Below are positions 1-7,837 of a DNA stretch of 11,376 bases, one piece after another. The notes below the pieces were generated by a model. That model was not told the DNA's origin, did no database searches, and was given only the letters and a program-made list of their open reading frames with translations. Numbering within the stretch: position 1 is the stretch's first letter; the number at the start of each line of letters is the position of its first letter. Made by a program: the position numbers and the translations under genes. Origin of the DNA: Hamiltosporidium magnivora (Eukaryota; Microsporidia; Dubosqiidae); the NCBI GenBank assembly GCA_004325065.1, contig PITI01000510.1, positions 1 through 11,376 on the forward strand, written 5' to 3'.

Positions 1-240
1 TCAGAAAGTGTAGAGTAAGTGGGAATGCTGAATAGTCTTGTGGGTGCCCAGGGGGGGCTTCGGCCTTCGATCACACTCCATGCAACGGACATTAACGAAC
101 TCCGGGCAACTGCCTCGCCTATTAATTAGGTTCTACACACCTGGTAGATGAAAAGCTTTGAGACATAGGTATCACAGGGGTTACCGATGGAGTGTTGGGT
201 TAGCAGTCATTTATGTTAAACCTAGAACTGCGTTAATGTC
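1..240 (+). rRNA. Large-subunit rRNA, 3'-terminal part (5' end outside window)
   Basis: I read this as the last part of the nuclear LSU (23S/28S-like) rRNA, starting inside its final domain. It is the only clearly G+C-rich, non-coding stretch near this end. Landmarks match LSU rRNA from memory. TCAGAA at position 1 resembles the conserved AAGUCAGAA of domain VI. ATGCAACGGA (80-89) matches the yeast UAGCAACGG segment. GACATAGGTATCACAGGGG (161-179) followed by GGAGTGTTGGGTTAGCAG (189-206) parallels the final segment of bacterial and yeast LSU (GAUAGG..GGGUGUGUAAG..GAGCUAAC in E. coli). Positions 73-81 and 187-195 are complementary over 9 bases and occupy the same place as a yeast helix with different bases, which supports structural conservation. 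The 3' end is uncertain, somewhere between about 220 and 245, where the sequence changes to A/T runs. The next gene is convergent. An alternative is another structured RNA, but the ordered LSU landmarks make this unlikely. Confidence 0.75.
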
Positions 241-571
241 ATAAAAACAAATATAACACTTGCCACTATTTTAAAAAGATGTGATACTTTTAAATAAAGA
301 TCTATTTAATTTTCATTAATTTATATAAAGATTTAATTTAAAGAATAGGCAGAAGACTAGTATATTAACAATTATAAACCACTAATTTGTTTTTAATTAA
401 CAGTTTTGTTGATGAATTAATCTATAAAACTTTTTTATAATTTTTTAATACAAAATTAATTTTGGTTATGAATGAATCTTAAAAAAAATCATTAAATTAC
501 GAAATAGTTTATTATTTAAAAAAACACGTTTTGACGGGCAATTTTGAACCAGAAATCTTATACGCTTAATA
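241..571. other. A+T-rich spacer between LSU rRNA and a convergent gene
   Basis: This spacer is homopolymer-rich A/T sequence between the 3' end of the rRNA (+) and the 3' end of the coiled-coil gene (-). It must hold the rRNA processing or termination region and the 3' end signals of the - strand gene. I see no ORF, no tRNA-like T-loop motif and no 5S-like sequence in it. A short less A/T-biased patch lies at about 527-545, with no recognisable function. Confidence 0.5.
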
Positions 572-1990
572 TTAGAACCTATCTTTTATACTTCTAAAGA
601 CCATCCCACTTAATATTTGTTTTTGTAATCTAAGTTTACTCAAAAGATCTTTTAGGCTATTCTTTCTATCACACCTATTCAATTCCTTACTTTCTAATTC
701 TTTTCTTATGGCAACAATTTCTGATTGCAATTTTTCATCGAAACTATCATTTTTCAGATTCTTATAAATTACATTTATTCTTTCTTCTAGTAGACATAGT
801 TTTTCATTCAAAATTTGGTATTTATTTTCTACAAACTCAACTTTTCTTTTCAAATCATTTTCCTTTGAAATGAGAACATTTTCTTTTTCAGGAAAACTTT
901 CTTTTATACTATTTAATTCTATAAAAATTATTTTGTATTCATCTAAAAGCTCGGTTCTAAATTTTGTAAATATTTTTTCAAAAATCAAATCTGACATTTT
1001 ATTTGTTTTTTCTTTAATTTTTAAAAGTTCTCTTTTTCTGTTAGAAACACTTTCTAAAAGCATTGAAGCACGATCATTAGGATCTCTTTCTTTAATCAAT
1101 GAACTTTTTCTTCCAAAATATTGATTAAGATTTTTTTCTTGAAATTCAATATAAAATATATATTTTTCAGAGACACATATATTTCCATAAAAACCTAAAA
1201 TAATATCTTTAGAAAGTAAAAGCGGTTTATCTTCAATTAAAATCAGTTCATCACCGTAACAAAATAGATTGTTTTTATAAATACTTATATTTGCATTGTT
1301 CTTTTTATAAATATGGTCAAGATTCAAAACACCAAATTCTTTTTTATAAATTTCATATCCTGTCCCATAGCAAATACAAATTTTATTGTTCAATACAATT
1401 ATTTTATCCGCTTTTTCATAAATGAAATGAACAGGTTCTGGTATCATTTTTAATGGATTTTTTAAAATACATCTGTATGAATATAAAATCGAAGGAATAT
1501 CAAATATAAATCCATTTTCAGTTAAAACATATGATTTATCATTTGTATTAAAAATATCTGTAATATTTCCTGTATTAATATTTTTAATTTTATTATTTAC
1601 TTCAATCAGTTCAAGACCGTCTTTTTTTGAATATATTTGGATATAATCTGCATTAAAAATAAAAATAATAAAATTTTCATCTGAAATAGAAGATATTATT
1701 ACACGGGTAGGTATGTCTTCAACTAGGAATTCGTTTATTACAATTAAAACATCTTCTGATTGCTGACATAAGAAAACAACATTACCACATAAAACGATTA
1801 AATATTCGCCAAAGGTGTATAAACCATCAATCTTTTTTTTGCTTTTAAATTTTAGAAATTTTACTTGGTCATAGTTATATACATTTCGGAAATAAATTGA
1901 TTTTGAGTCTGAAATATATATTTTACTGCCAAGTAATGTTGAAATAGAAATATTGTCTTTAGAAGTTTTGGATATTTGTGATATTTTCAT
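572..1990 (-). CDS. Beta-propeller/coiled-coil protein, possible Nup82/Nup88-type nucleoporin
   Basis: The protein is 472 aa from the chosen start, MKISQIS. The frame stays open 19 codons further upstream to 2047. The internal ATG is preferred because a GGG motif with an AAAATTTT box lies directly before it, the microsporidian start context, and because the extra N-terminus is low-complexity. Residues about 1-285 are short hydrophobic beta-strand-like segments alternating with polar turns, with no helices or membrane spans, as expected of a propeller. Residues about 300-460 are charged and heptad-rich, typical of a long coiled coil. A propeller followed by a C-terminal coiled coil is the architecture of Nup82/Nup88, which anchors the cytoplasmic mRNA-export platform of the nuclear pore. 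This is an inference from architecture, because I see no diagnostic motif. Another propeller/coiled-coil scaffold, such as a vesicle-tether or kinetochore component, is possible. The gene is complete and converges on the rRNA. Confidence 0.85.
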   Translation of the reverse strand: MKISQISKTSKDNISISTLLGSKIYISDSKSIYFRNVYNYDQVKFLKFKSKKKIDGLYTFGEYLIVLCGNVVFLCQQSEDVLIVINEFLVEDIPTRVIISSISDENFIIFIFNADYIQIYSKKDGLELIEVNNKIKNINTGNITDIFNTNDKSYVLTENGFIFDIPSILYSYRCILKNPLKMIPEPVHFIYEKADKIIVLNNKICICYGTGYEIYKKEFGVLNLDHIYKKNNANISIYKNNLFCYGDELILIEDKPLLLSKDIILGFYGNICVSEKYIFYIEFQEKNLNQYFGRKSSLIKERDPNDRASMLLESVSNRKRELLKIKEKTNKMSDLIFEKIFTKFRTELLDEYKIIFIELNSIKESFPEKENVLISKENDLKRKVEFVENKYQILNEKLCLLEERINVIYKNLKNDSFDEKLQSEIVAIRKELESKELNRCDRKNSLKDLLSKLRLQKQILSGMVFRSIKDRF

Positions 1991-2011
1991 TTTTATGCCC
2001 TCAAAATTTTT
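1991..2011 (-). promoter_or_regulatory. GGG-type start signal with AAATTT box for the coiled-coil gene
   Basis: Read on the - strand, an AAAATTTT box (2003-2010) is followed by GAGGG (GGG at 1998-2000), then seven bases, then the ATG at 1990. CCC- or GGG-like motifs with AAATTT-like boxes just upstream of start codons are described for microsporidia. This arrangement decides the start in favour of 1990 over the upstream ATG at 2047. Confidence 0.55.
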
Positions 2012-2640
2012 GAATTGTTTTTTATTTAAAAAATAGAAAGTGAACACGAATTATTTTTATTTTTAATTTTAATATAATAAGAAGAAAAAACTTGAGCTAG
2101 TAAATGTAAAGCAATGACAACGCCATATTTATTATGGATATAAGCTAAGTATTGATTCCTTAGTATCAAATACAGTCTTATATTTCAATTAAAGTAAAAA
2201 TATAAATAAAAATATAAATATTAAATTTAAAAAAAAATCAAAATTTTTTTGCATGAATATTCGTGACACAAAGGTAACACCAAAAAGTTGTGAAGATTCG
2301 TAATAATAGACCCGATATATTTATTTTAGACAAAATTTGAAGAAAAAGATTTTAGAGGAAGATTTATCTACAATAAAGACTATGTTTGAATTGCTAAGAT
2401 AAAAATCTACAATTGCTATAAACCCATTTATTCAAAAGAAAAATTCTCGACACGCCTAATAAAATAGTGAAAATTTAATTCACTTTACACTGATTTCTCA
2501 TCTGTAGAGAAAGAAACAGGCTATAATTAAAAACCTACGAAATATGACATAAAATGAACAACTTAATCCTATTTTTAAATGTATTGTCGAAATAATTTAT
2601 TATGTTATAGCCTGGGATAGTATTGTTACAAAATATTAAA
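1991..2640. other. Intergenic region upstream of the coiled-coil gene
   Basis: Positions 1991-2240 are A/T-rich, with an imperfect AAATATAAAT repeat at about 2195-2222. From about 2240 the composition becomes less homopolymeric and resembles decayed coding DNA, but I could not assign any frame before 2640. It probably belongs to the same degraded element as the integrase-like segment that follows. I found no RNA gene. Confidence 0.35.
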
Positions 2641-3100
2641 CAAAACCTCAATTAGCGGTCAGAATAGAGGCACACGTTCAATCAATAGTACTAAAAATAT
2701 CATCCTATCTTTATTTATAGCTGCAGGAATATTTAAACCTAAAAAATTCTTGAATAATTAAAACCAATTTTATAAATATAGAATTTAAATATGAATTAAG
2801 GAAGGATAACTACATTAAAAACTATCTGATTAGCAATGGATGTAAATATCTTTGTGGTATTGTGGTGAGACAGAACCACACTAGATCTATAGGCAAATCC
2901 CTATAATCTTGAGTTATAACAGATTAAAAGAAATAAATATAAAACTTTAATTTGTTCATCCTCGACACCAAGAGGTAAAAGAGGAATGGAATGAGTATGT
3001 AAGGATTAGGATATTTCAAGTGTATAAAACTCCATGATATTTTTACAGCAATAAAGAAGAAGTGTTTGATTAAAACAAACATTTTAACTTTGAGGGTTTT
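2640..3100 (+). pseudogene. Decayed retrotransposon integrase core (tentative)
   Basis: The frame 2754-2903 (+) is open for 50 codons in DNA where stops are frequent. It reads like the second half of a retroviral-type (Ty3/gypsy-like) integrase core. It has an IIKTN stretch where I/L-x-T-D-N-G is expected, then GCKYLCGIVVRQNHTR where G-x-x-R-H-P-Q-T-Q is expected. About 110 bases later, in another frame (2951-3034), EEWNEYVRIRIFQVYKTP resembles the W-x-x-Y-x-x-x-A-x-x-x-Y-N-x-T segment that follows in such integrases at that spacing. A preceding in-frame patch at about 2652-2710 may be the region before the second catalytic Asp. Stops and frameshifts show that it is dead. No LTRs or gag were seen. 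The match is by eye and weak. A DDE transposase of another class remains possible. Confidence 0.35.
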
Positions 3101-3243
3101 ACTTTTAGAACTTTTAGAAATATTGAAATAAACATGATTTAGAGAATGCGAGGAACCAGAATATGAAATACACAATAAAAATCGCAACATATACTTACCT
3201 GGCTAAAAATTAAATCAGATAAATTAAAAACATAAAATCTTCC

Positions 3244-3258
3244 AATTTTTATTGGCCC
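3244..3258 (+). promoter_or_regulatory. CCC-type start signal of the dCMP deaminase gene
   Basis: AATTTTTATTGG is followed directly by CCC (3256-3258) and the ATG at 3259. A CCC abutting or just preceding the ATG, behind an A/T-rich box, is the start signal described for microsporidian genes. The phosphatase gene in this window has the same abutting CCC. Confidence 0.6.
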
Positions 3259-4074
3259 ATGTTACTTTGTATTTTAGGACCAAAAAAATCCGGAAAACAT
3301 GCTTTTACAAATTATCTCTGTAACTTGTCATACACATACATAGACTATTCACCAGATTTATCTTCTACACTTATATGTGAATCCAAATGGAATAAATCTT
3401 TAGTAACAATACTTCCTGATCCTGAATCGTGGTTAAATTTAAGAAAGCGACCATTTGTTCATCTTATAATAATTTACGCACCTTCAAAATCAATATGGCG
3501 TAATTCAAACGATGATTCTTTCTTTTTGAAAGTGCTAAATTTAAAACTCGATAAAAGCATTACTCAATGTACAGAAATCCCTAATTACAGTACTATTGAA
3601 TCTTTATTTTCATTTGTTAGTACACTAGATTTTAATATTCGTCCTACTTTTGACAAATACTTTATGGATGTAGCAGTTAGCGTGTCTCTACGATCTAATT
3701 GTATGAAAATGAAGATTGGGGCAATTATAGTTAAAGATAAACGTATAATTGCAACTGGATATAATGGTACACCTAAATCAATGTTGAATTGCTTCGAAGG
3801 AGGATGTAATAGGTGTAATAGTAATGTAGGTAACAATAAAGGATTGACATATTGTGTTTGTATTCACGCAGAAGAATCTGCTTTATTAAATATCGGATAC
3901 GAAAGATGTGTAAATTCGTATATCTACGTTACACATTTTCCATGCCAACTTTGCTTCAGAAAAATTGTGCAAATGGGAATTAAAAAAGTACTTTATCGGT
4001 TTAAATATTCATTAGAAGATGATATTGTTAATGATTATTTTAAAAGTTCTGATATTGAAACAGAATCTATATAA
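3259..4074 (+). CDS. DCD1: Deoxycytidylate (dCMP) deaminase with N-terminal P-loop-like domain
   Basis: This enzyme deaminates dCMP to dUMP, feeding thymidylate synthase and so dTTP supply. The protein is 271 aa and complete. The C-terminal half is a zinc cytidine/deoxycytidylate deaminase domain (about 130-255). It contains the zinc ligand/proton shuttle motif H203-A204-E205 in CIHAEESALL, the zinc cysteines C229 and C232 in PCQLC, the family motif SNCMKMKIGAIIVKD, GYNGTP (168-172) and the extra cysteine cluster CFEGGCNRC (178-186). The N-terminal half matches the fungal Dcd1 layout: a P-loop-like GPKKSGKH (7-14) and LRKRPFVHLIIIYAP (61-75), which closely parallels yeast KRPFFVHLSIDAP. Yeast Dcd1 is somewhat longer (about 312 aa), and the linker is shortened here. 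The usual Ser/Thr after the P-loop Lys is His14. The start is fixed by the CCC abutting the ATG. The gene stands alone and is convergent with the phosphatase gene. Confidence 0.95.
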   Translation: MLLCILGPKKSGKHAFTNYLCNLSYTYIDYSPDLSSTLICESKWNKSLVTILPDPESWLNLRKRPFVHLIIIYAPSKSIWRNSNDDSFFLKVLNLKLDKSITQCTEIPNYSTIESLFSFVSTLDFNIRPTFDKYFMDVAVSVSLRSNCMKMKIGAIIVKDKRIIATGYNGTPKSMLNCFEGGCNRCNSNVGNNKGLTYCVCIHAEESALLNIGYERCVNSYIYVTHFPCQLCFRKIVQMGIKKVLYRFKYSLEDDIVNDYFKSSDIETESI

Positions 4075-5196
4075 TTGAAAGAATGCTTCAATTGTGACTT
4101 ATATTTTTTAGAAATTTTTTTTCGGGTTCTATTTAAACGTAACTCGTATTTTTTAATGAATTATTACTAAATCTACCTTTTTGTATTATTTTATTTACTT
4201 TTTAAATCTAATCTTATTGAATTTTCATTAAGAGTAAGTTACATAGATAAGCTAATAATTAAATATAGAATTTCTATTTATATTTCTTGAAGTAGTTATC
4301 AAAAAAAATTGCCATTTTTTTAAATATTTTATCTGATAAGAAAACATTTTATTTTCGATTTTTACTAATTTTATTGTATCTTTTCGCTCCTTTATTTCCT
4401 ACTTTTGCTTTTTTTAACTCAAATGTTTTATTTAGGTCATTATATAATTGTAGAAGGTTTATAAATTTTGGCATCTGGTTCTTCAAAAACTTTTTTTTTA
4501 TTGGTTTCTAACTGAGTTTGTTTTATGTGTTATTATGTCCTACTTTTCATTATTGAAATCAGACTGTTTCGTATCCCAGCTCTCTGCGGTATTTGCTCAT
4601 AGCTCTCAACCTCATTTTAACTCGGAATAAATGTTTCGGTTATTTTTGATTGTTATTGACTGGATATAAGCATATATTCTTACTTTTATTTGAAGTTTTA
4701 ATTCACATTTTATAGTATTTATTTAAATATATTTCAAGGTCAGCACATAAGAGATTTTATCTACGCAAAAATATAAACAAGACTAAGTCATTGAAAATAA
4801 CTAATCAAATAAAAAAAATAAGTTAATATATAATTTTAAACTAAAAAGTTTAAAATAGTTAGTTATTTTAAAAATCAAAATCAAAATTTAAATCAAAGAA
4901 AACTTAATATTTACTTTAAACTAATGAATACTCTTAAATTTTATTTCATTGTAGAATTAATTATTTCTTTTACGTATTTTTTCATTTTCTTTTAAGTGAT
5001 AATAAAAAAAATATTCAAAAACTTTAGAAAATTATACTCAACGGAAAAAAAAGTAAACCAGACAACAAAAAAATGAAAAAATATACTTTATTAAGAAATA
5101 AATAGTTACTAATGACAATTTTTAAAGAAAATTATAAACGATAATACAAGAGAGAATTAAAACGAATATGAAAATATTACATCCATTCATATTTAA
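4075..5196. other. Convergent spacer between deaminase and phosphatase genes
   Basis: This is 1.1 kb of mostly homopolymeric A/T sequence downstream of both flanking genes. It must contain both 3' UTRs and polyadenylation sites, but no specific signal stands out. A less A/T-biased patch at about 4555-4630 reads on the - strand as a short open piece, MSKYRRELGYETV, then stops. It resembles an eroded coding remnant, but I do not recognise it. A perfect 10-bp inverted repeat lies at 4833-4856. No RNA gene was seen. Confidence 0.45.
4833..4856. repeat. Perfect A+T inverted repeat, 10-bp arms
   Basis: ATTTTAAACT (4833-4842) and AGTTTAAAAT (4847-4856) are exact reverse complements around AAAA. It lies about 340 bases downstream of the phosphatase stop and about 760 bases downstream of the deaminase stop. 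Palindromes of this kind arise easily in A/T-rich DNA, so no function is claimed. Confidence 0.5.
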
Positions 5197-6102
5197 TTAC
5201 AAGAAATAACCCGGTAGTCCTACAGATGAAGGTTTCTGAGGTGTATCTTTGAAAATTAGAAAATTCTTACCTGTAATATCATTTTCATCTACACGTAAAA
5301 CACTTGCTAAATTACCACATCTATAACAATAATTTGGTGCACTCCATACAGTTACAGCACATTTTTCTTTAAAATGCATTTGATATCCTGTAAAAGCCAA
5401 CTGATGTGATCTTACCAACATGGTAAGATTATTTATTTCTAAAAACTTTTTTGTGACTTCGCTACCAAATGTATAACCTGCGCCTCGGCTATTTTTAGAA
5501 AATCCTGGGTTTAATTCGTCTGGATCGCTCCACATAAGATCATTTACAAAATGATTATCAGGAAGTTTATTCAATCTATAGATTCTATTTATCTCATCTA
5601 TATCCAAGAGACTTGGAGAAAGTCCACCGTGTACACAAAATATTCTGCCATTTACTAAACAGGCATTTATTAAACATTCAAATACGTCACAACAATACCT
5701 CCATACCCTACTATTTCCATATTTTTTTGCTACTTCGTCATAAAAACCATAAATTTTTGTCAAATCTTTAGATTCGTGATTTCCCCGAATCAAAAAAATA
5801 TTTGAAGGGTACATTATTTTGTAAACCAGCAGTAAACAAAAACATTCCAAACCATTCGCTCCTCGATCAACATAATCACCAAGAAAAATATATTTTCTTG
5901 ATTTAGGTGTCCCATTTATTTTAAAAATTGTCAATAAATCGTAATATTGTCCGTGTATATCTCCACATATAAGAACAGGTGAAGGAACATTTACCATGTT
6001 AGGTTCGTTTAAAAGTATTTCACATGCTTTATCACAAATATCACCTATTTCTTCTTCTTTCAACATTACATCTGTTAGAAGAGCATTTAAGTAATTTTCC
6101 AT
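5197..6102 (-). CDS. Ser/Thr protein phosphatase catalytic subunit, PP2A/PP4/PP6 group, PP4-like
   Basis: This is a metal-dependent PPP-family phosphatase of 301 aa, full family length. All signature motifs are present in order: GDIHGQYYD (47-55; D48, H50), GDYVDRG (75-81; D76, R80), RGNHES (106-111; N108, H109), FCVHGGLSP (155-163; H158), WSDPDE (191-196), RGAGYTFG (206-213), RSHQL (231-235; H233) and SAPNYCYRCGN (254-264). The CYRCGN form and the C-terminal YFL separate the PP2A/PP4/PP6 group from PP1 and calcineurin. PP1 has SAPNYCGEFDN instead. WRYC, HF..VWSAPNYCYRCGN and the NFLIF..TPQ tail resemble PP4 (yeast Pph3) more than PP2A or PP6, but assignment within the group is inference. The terminal Leu is the residue methylated in this group. 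Oddities are RSHQL instead of RAHQL and K112 after GNHES instead of Arg. The start is set by CCC abutting the ATG. Confidence 0.96.
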   Translation of the reverse strand: MENYLNALLTDVMLKEEEIGDICDKACEILLNEPNMVNVPSPVLICGDIHGQYYDLLTIFKINGTPKSRKYIFLGDYVDRGANGLECFCLLLVYKIMYPSNIFLIRGNHESKDLTKIYGFYDEVAKKYGNSRVWRYCCDVFECLINACLVNGRIFCVHGGLSPSLLDIDEINRIYRLNKLPDNHFVNDLMWSDPDELNPGFSKNSRGAGYTFGSEVTKKFLEINNLTMLVRSHQLAFTGYQMHFKEKCAVTVWSAPNYCYRCGNLASVLRVDENDITGKNFLIFKDTPQKPSSVGLPGYFL

Positions 6103-6156
6103 GGGTTTTTTTGCTACAAATAATTTTTTTAAATCATTTTTATTGCGTAAATTTTT
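6103..6156 (-). promoter_or_regulatory. CCC-type start signal of the phosphatase gene
   Basis: On the - strand a run of A is followed by CCC (6103-6105) directly against the ATG at 6102. An AAATTT-type box lies at 6149-6156. The arrangement matches the deaminase gene and the microsporidian start signal, and it confirms that the 301-aa protein is full length at its N-terminus. Confidence 0.55.
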
Positions 6157-7021
6157 AGTTTTTTTTACTCGCTAAAATTTGTATAAAAAAAAATTTTTTG
6201 GATTTCAAAATTTTAATAAATTATTTTACCGATTAATTCGTCATATATGATACCATTAATAAAAACAACTTTTTTATTGCATTTATTTTACCATATTTTA
6301 ATCATTGATTTATTTAAGATTTAAAGAACTATTTTTAAATAGGTTTTTAAATTTTCAATACTTGTTTTTCTTTAAAACCAAGACTTAGGATAAATATTTT
6401 AATAAAAAAATACCTTTTCACATGAAAGAATCTAATTTTTAAAACAATTATTATTTAAGTTTTGATTCAAATAATTAAAAGAAACTCGAATCTAAAAAAA
6501 TCTTATTAAAAGCAATTTTATACTAATTTTTAAACCAAACTACCAAAAAAATATGACTTTAAATTGATTTTAAGCTTATTTTATCATCTATAATAAATGA
6601 AACTCTAAGTAATTTCTTCTCATAAAATATAAAAATGTTAAAATTGACTTTTAATAAATTTAACTTTTGAAATTTATTGAATAAAGCAAATAAAGATAAA
6701 CATAATTTAATCCTTGTTTTATTTTGTGCGAATAAACAGGACGAAGACTAAGTGATATGAATTGCGAATTATATGCAACTCTTTACAACACATTTATTGT
6801 ATTTAACTAAGCAATGAAGCACCAAAGCATAAGTATATATTATTAGCAAACAAATTATAGATACACCCACTTCTAGGAAGACAACCCTGTTTGAAGTAAT
6901 CGTTAAGCTAAGAATAGAGTTGCAGAATTTAATTAGGAAAGTTCAAATATTTCCATAAAAGAAAGGAATAATGTCGAAAACTTCATTCAAAGTTATATAA
7001 AGCTAAATACAACATACTTAG
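6157..7021. other. Intergenic region upstream of the phosphatase gene
   Basis: Positions 6157-6740 are native-looking, homopolymer-rich A/T sequence without any ORF. From about 6740 to 7021 the composition is more mixed. By position this may be the 3' UTR of the LINE-like remnant whose ORF ends at 7022 on the - strand. I saw no poly(A) tail, target-site duplication or RNA gene. Confidence 0.4.
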
Positions 7022-7420
7022 TCAATGGGGTAACGGTTCATTAAGAGCTCTAGCTTCGTTTATTATAAAATTTCGCTCCTAAAGATCAAGCGCCTCTGTT
7101 CTTCATTCGTCTATACCGAGATTACTGAGATATTTTTTGATTTCATCGAGCCATCTAGTTCTGAAGCGACCAGGAAGTCTTCGATCTTCGGGATTGAATA
7201 CATACACCCTTATCAATACTCTGCTTTCTGGCATTAGTTCAAGATAACCCAGCTATCGGTGTCTGGTTCTTTTGACTTAGTTTACCAATCCAGTATTTCG
7301 ATATAAATTTTTAACTCGTTGTTGTTAAAAGATTACTACTCTCCTTGCTGATTTCTTATTAGCCCGTATATTCTCAGTAGAATCAGTCGTTCTGATATAG
7401 CCAGAATAGCTTCATACAGC
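7022..7420 (-). pseudogene. Decayed C-terminal end of a non-LTR (LINE) retrotransposon ORF2
   Basis: Read on the - strand, one frame runs from about 7276 to a terminal TGA at 7022-7024 with only three internal stops (7253-7255, 7103-7105, 7079-7081). It carries the recognisable tail of LINE endonuclease/reverse transcriptase proteins. LGYLELMPESRV matches the W-x-G-H-x-x-R-M-x-x-x-R block. RRLPGRFRTRWLDEIKKYL (starting about 7180) is the G-R-P-x-x-R-W-x-D-x-V/I-K block. RTEALD matches W-R-x-x-A-x-D-R. The stops at 7253 and 7103 fall where Trp is expected, so TGG has become TAG and TGA. Upstream to about 7420 the match continues with frameshifts (RIYGLIRNQQGE in one frame resembles the D-R-I-R-N-x-x-I-R-x-x-x-x-Q block). 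The endonuclease and reverse transcriptase parts are absent, as expected of 5'-truncated LINE copies. It is non-functional. Class within non-LTR elements is not resolved. Confidence 0.72.
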
Positions 7421-7837
7421 TTTTATTATCCAAGTTAAATGAAACAACTCGGTACAAATTATTAGACTAAATATCAGACAATAAAAACACTGATAAAAAG
7501 TTTACCTCGGTTATATTCAATATTAAGATAAGTTAGGAAAGCAAAAAATTTTAATAATTTATAAGGCTTTATGCTTCAATAATTCATATAAGGTTTCAAT
7601 ATAGTAGTAAAATTGTTTTAAAAACATAAAAAAACAAACTAAATTATTAAATATTTTTTTTCTTTAATAAATACCGATAAGTTCTGTCCACGGAAAGAAT
7701 TCGAAGTTATTTTATGAATGAATTCCTTGAATTTAAAAAATATATTAAATTTTAGCAAACAAATTCTTATCGTAGATTTGGATACGAGATCTGATTTATT
7801 TTAACAACACTAGATTAAATAATATACTATTTTATAG
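7421..7837. other. Intergenic region between LINE remnant and 73-bp repeat
   Basis: The sequence is mixed A/T-rich without an open frame that I can assign. It may hold further eroded upstream LINE sequence on the - strand. A GGAAAGAATTC...GAATTCCTT near-inverted repeat lies at about 7694-7729. No RNA gene or clear promoter was seen. Confidence 0.35.

Noticed and set aside
1..240. Alternative identities: SRP RNA, RNase P/MRP RNA, U2 snRNA or a group I intron
   Set aside because: The diagnostic motifs of these RNAs are missing, whereas several LSU rRNA landmarks occur in the right order.
241..571. 5S rRNA or tRNA gene downstream of the LSU rRNA
   Set aside because: No GGTTCRA-type T-loop, internal promoter boxes or foldable G+C-rich segment is present in this spacer.
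2340..2700. Merlin/ISXO2-type transposase remnant suggested by a Cys pair and a HVQSI stretch
   Set aside because: Spacing between the two parts is too short and no catalytic block could be placed. The integrase reading of the following segment is more consistent.
2924..3190. Open frame of 88 codons on the - strand with hydrophobic, Phe/Ile/Leu-rich product
   Set aside because: Composition is that expected of antisense A/T-rich DNA. It has no start signal and no family motif, and it overlaps the integrase-like remnant on the other strand.
5197..6102. Assignment of the phosphatase to PP1
   Set aside because: SAPNYCYRCGN and the C-terminal YFL are features of the PP2A/PP4/PP6 group. PP1 has a different sequence after SAPNYC and no YFL end.
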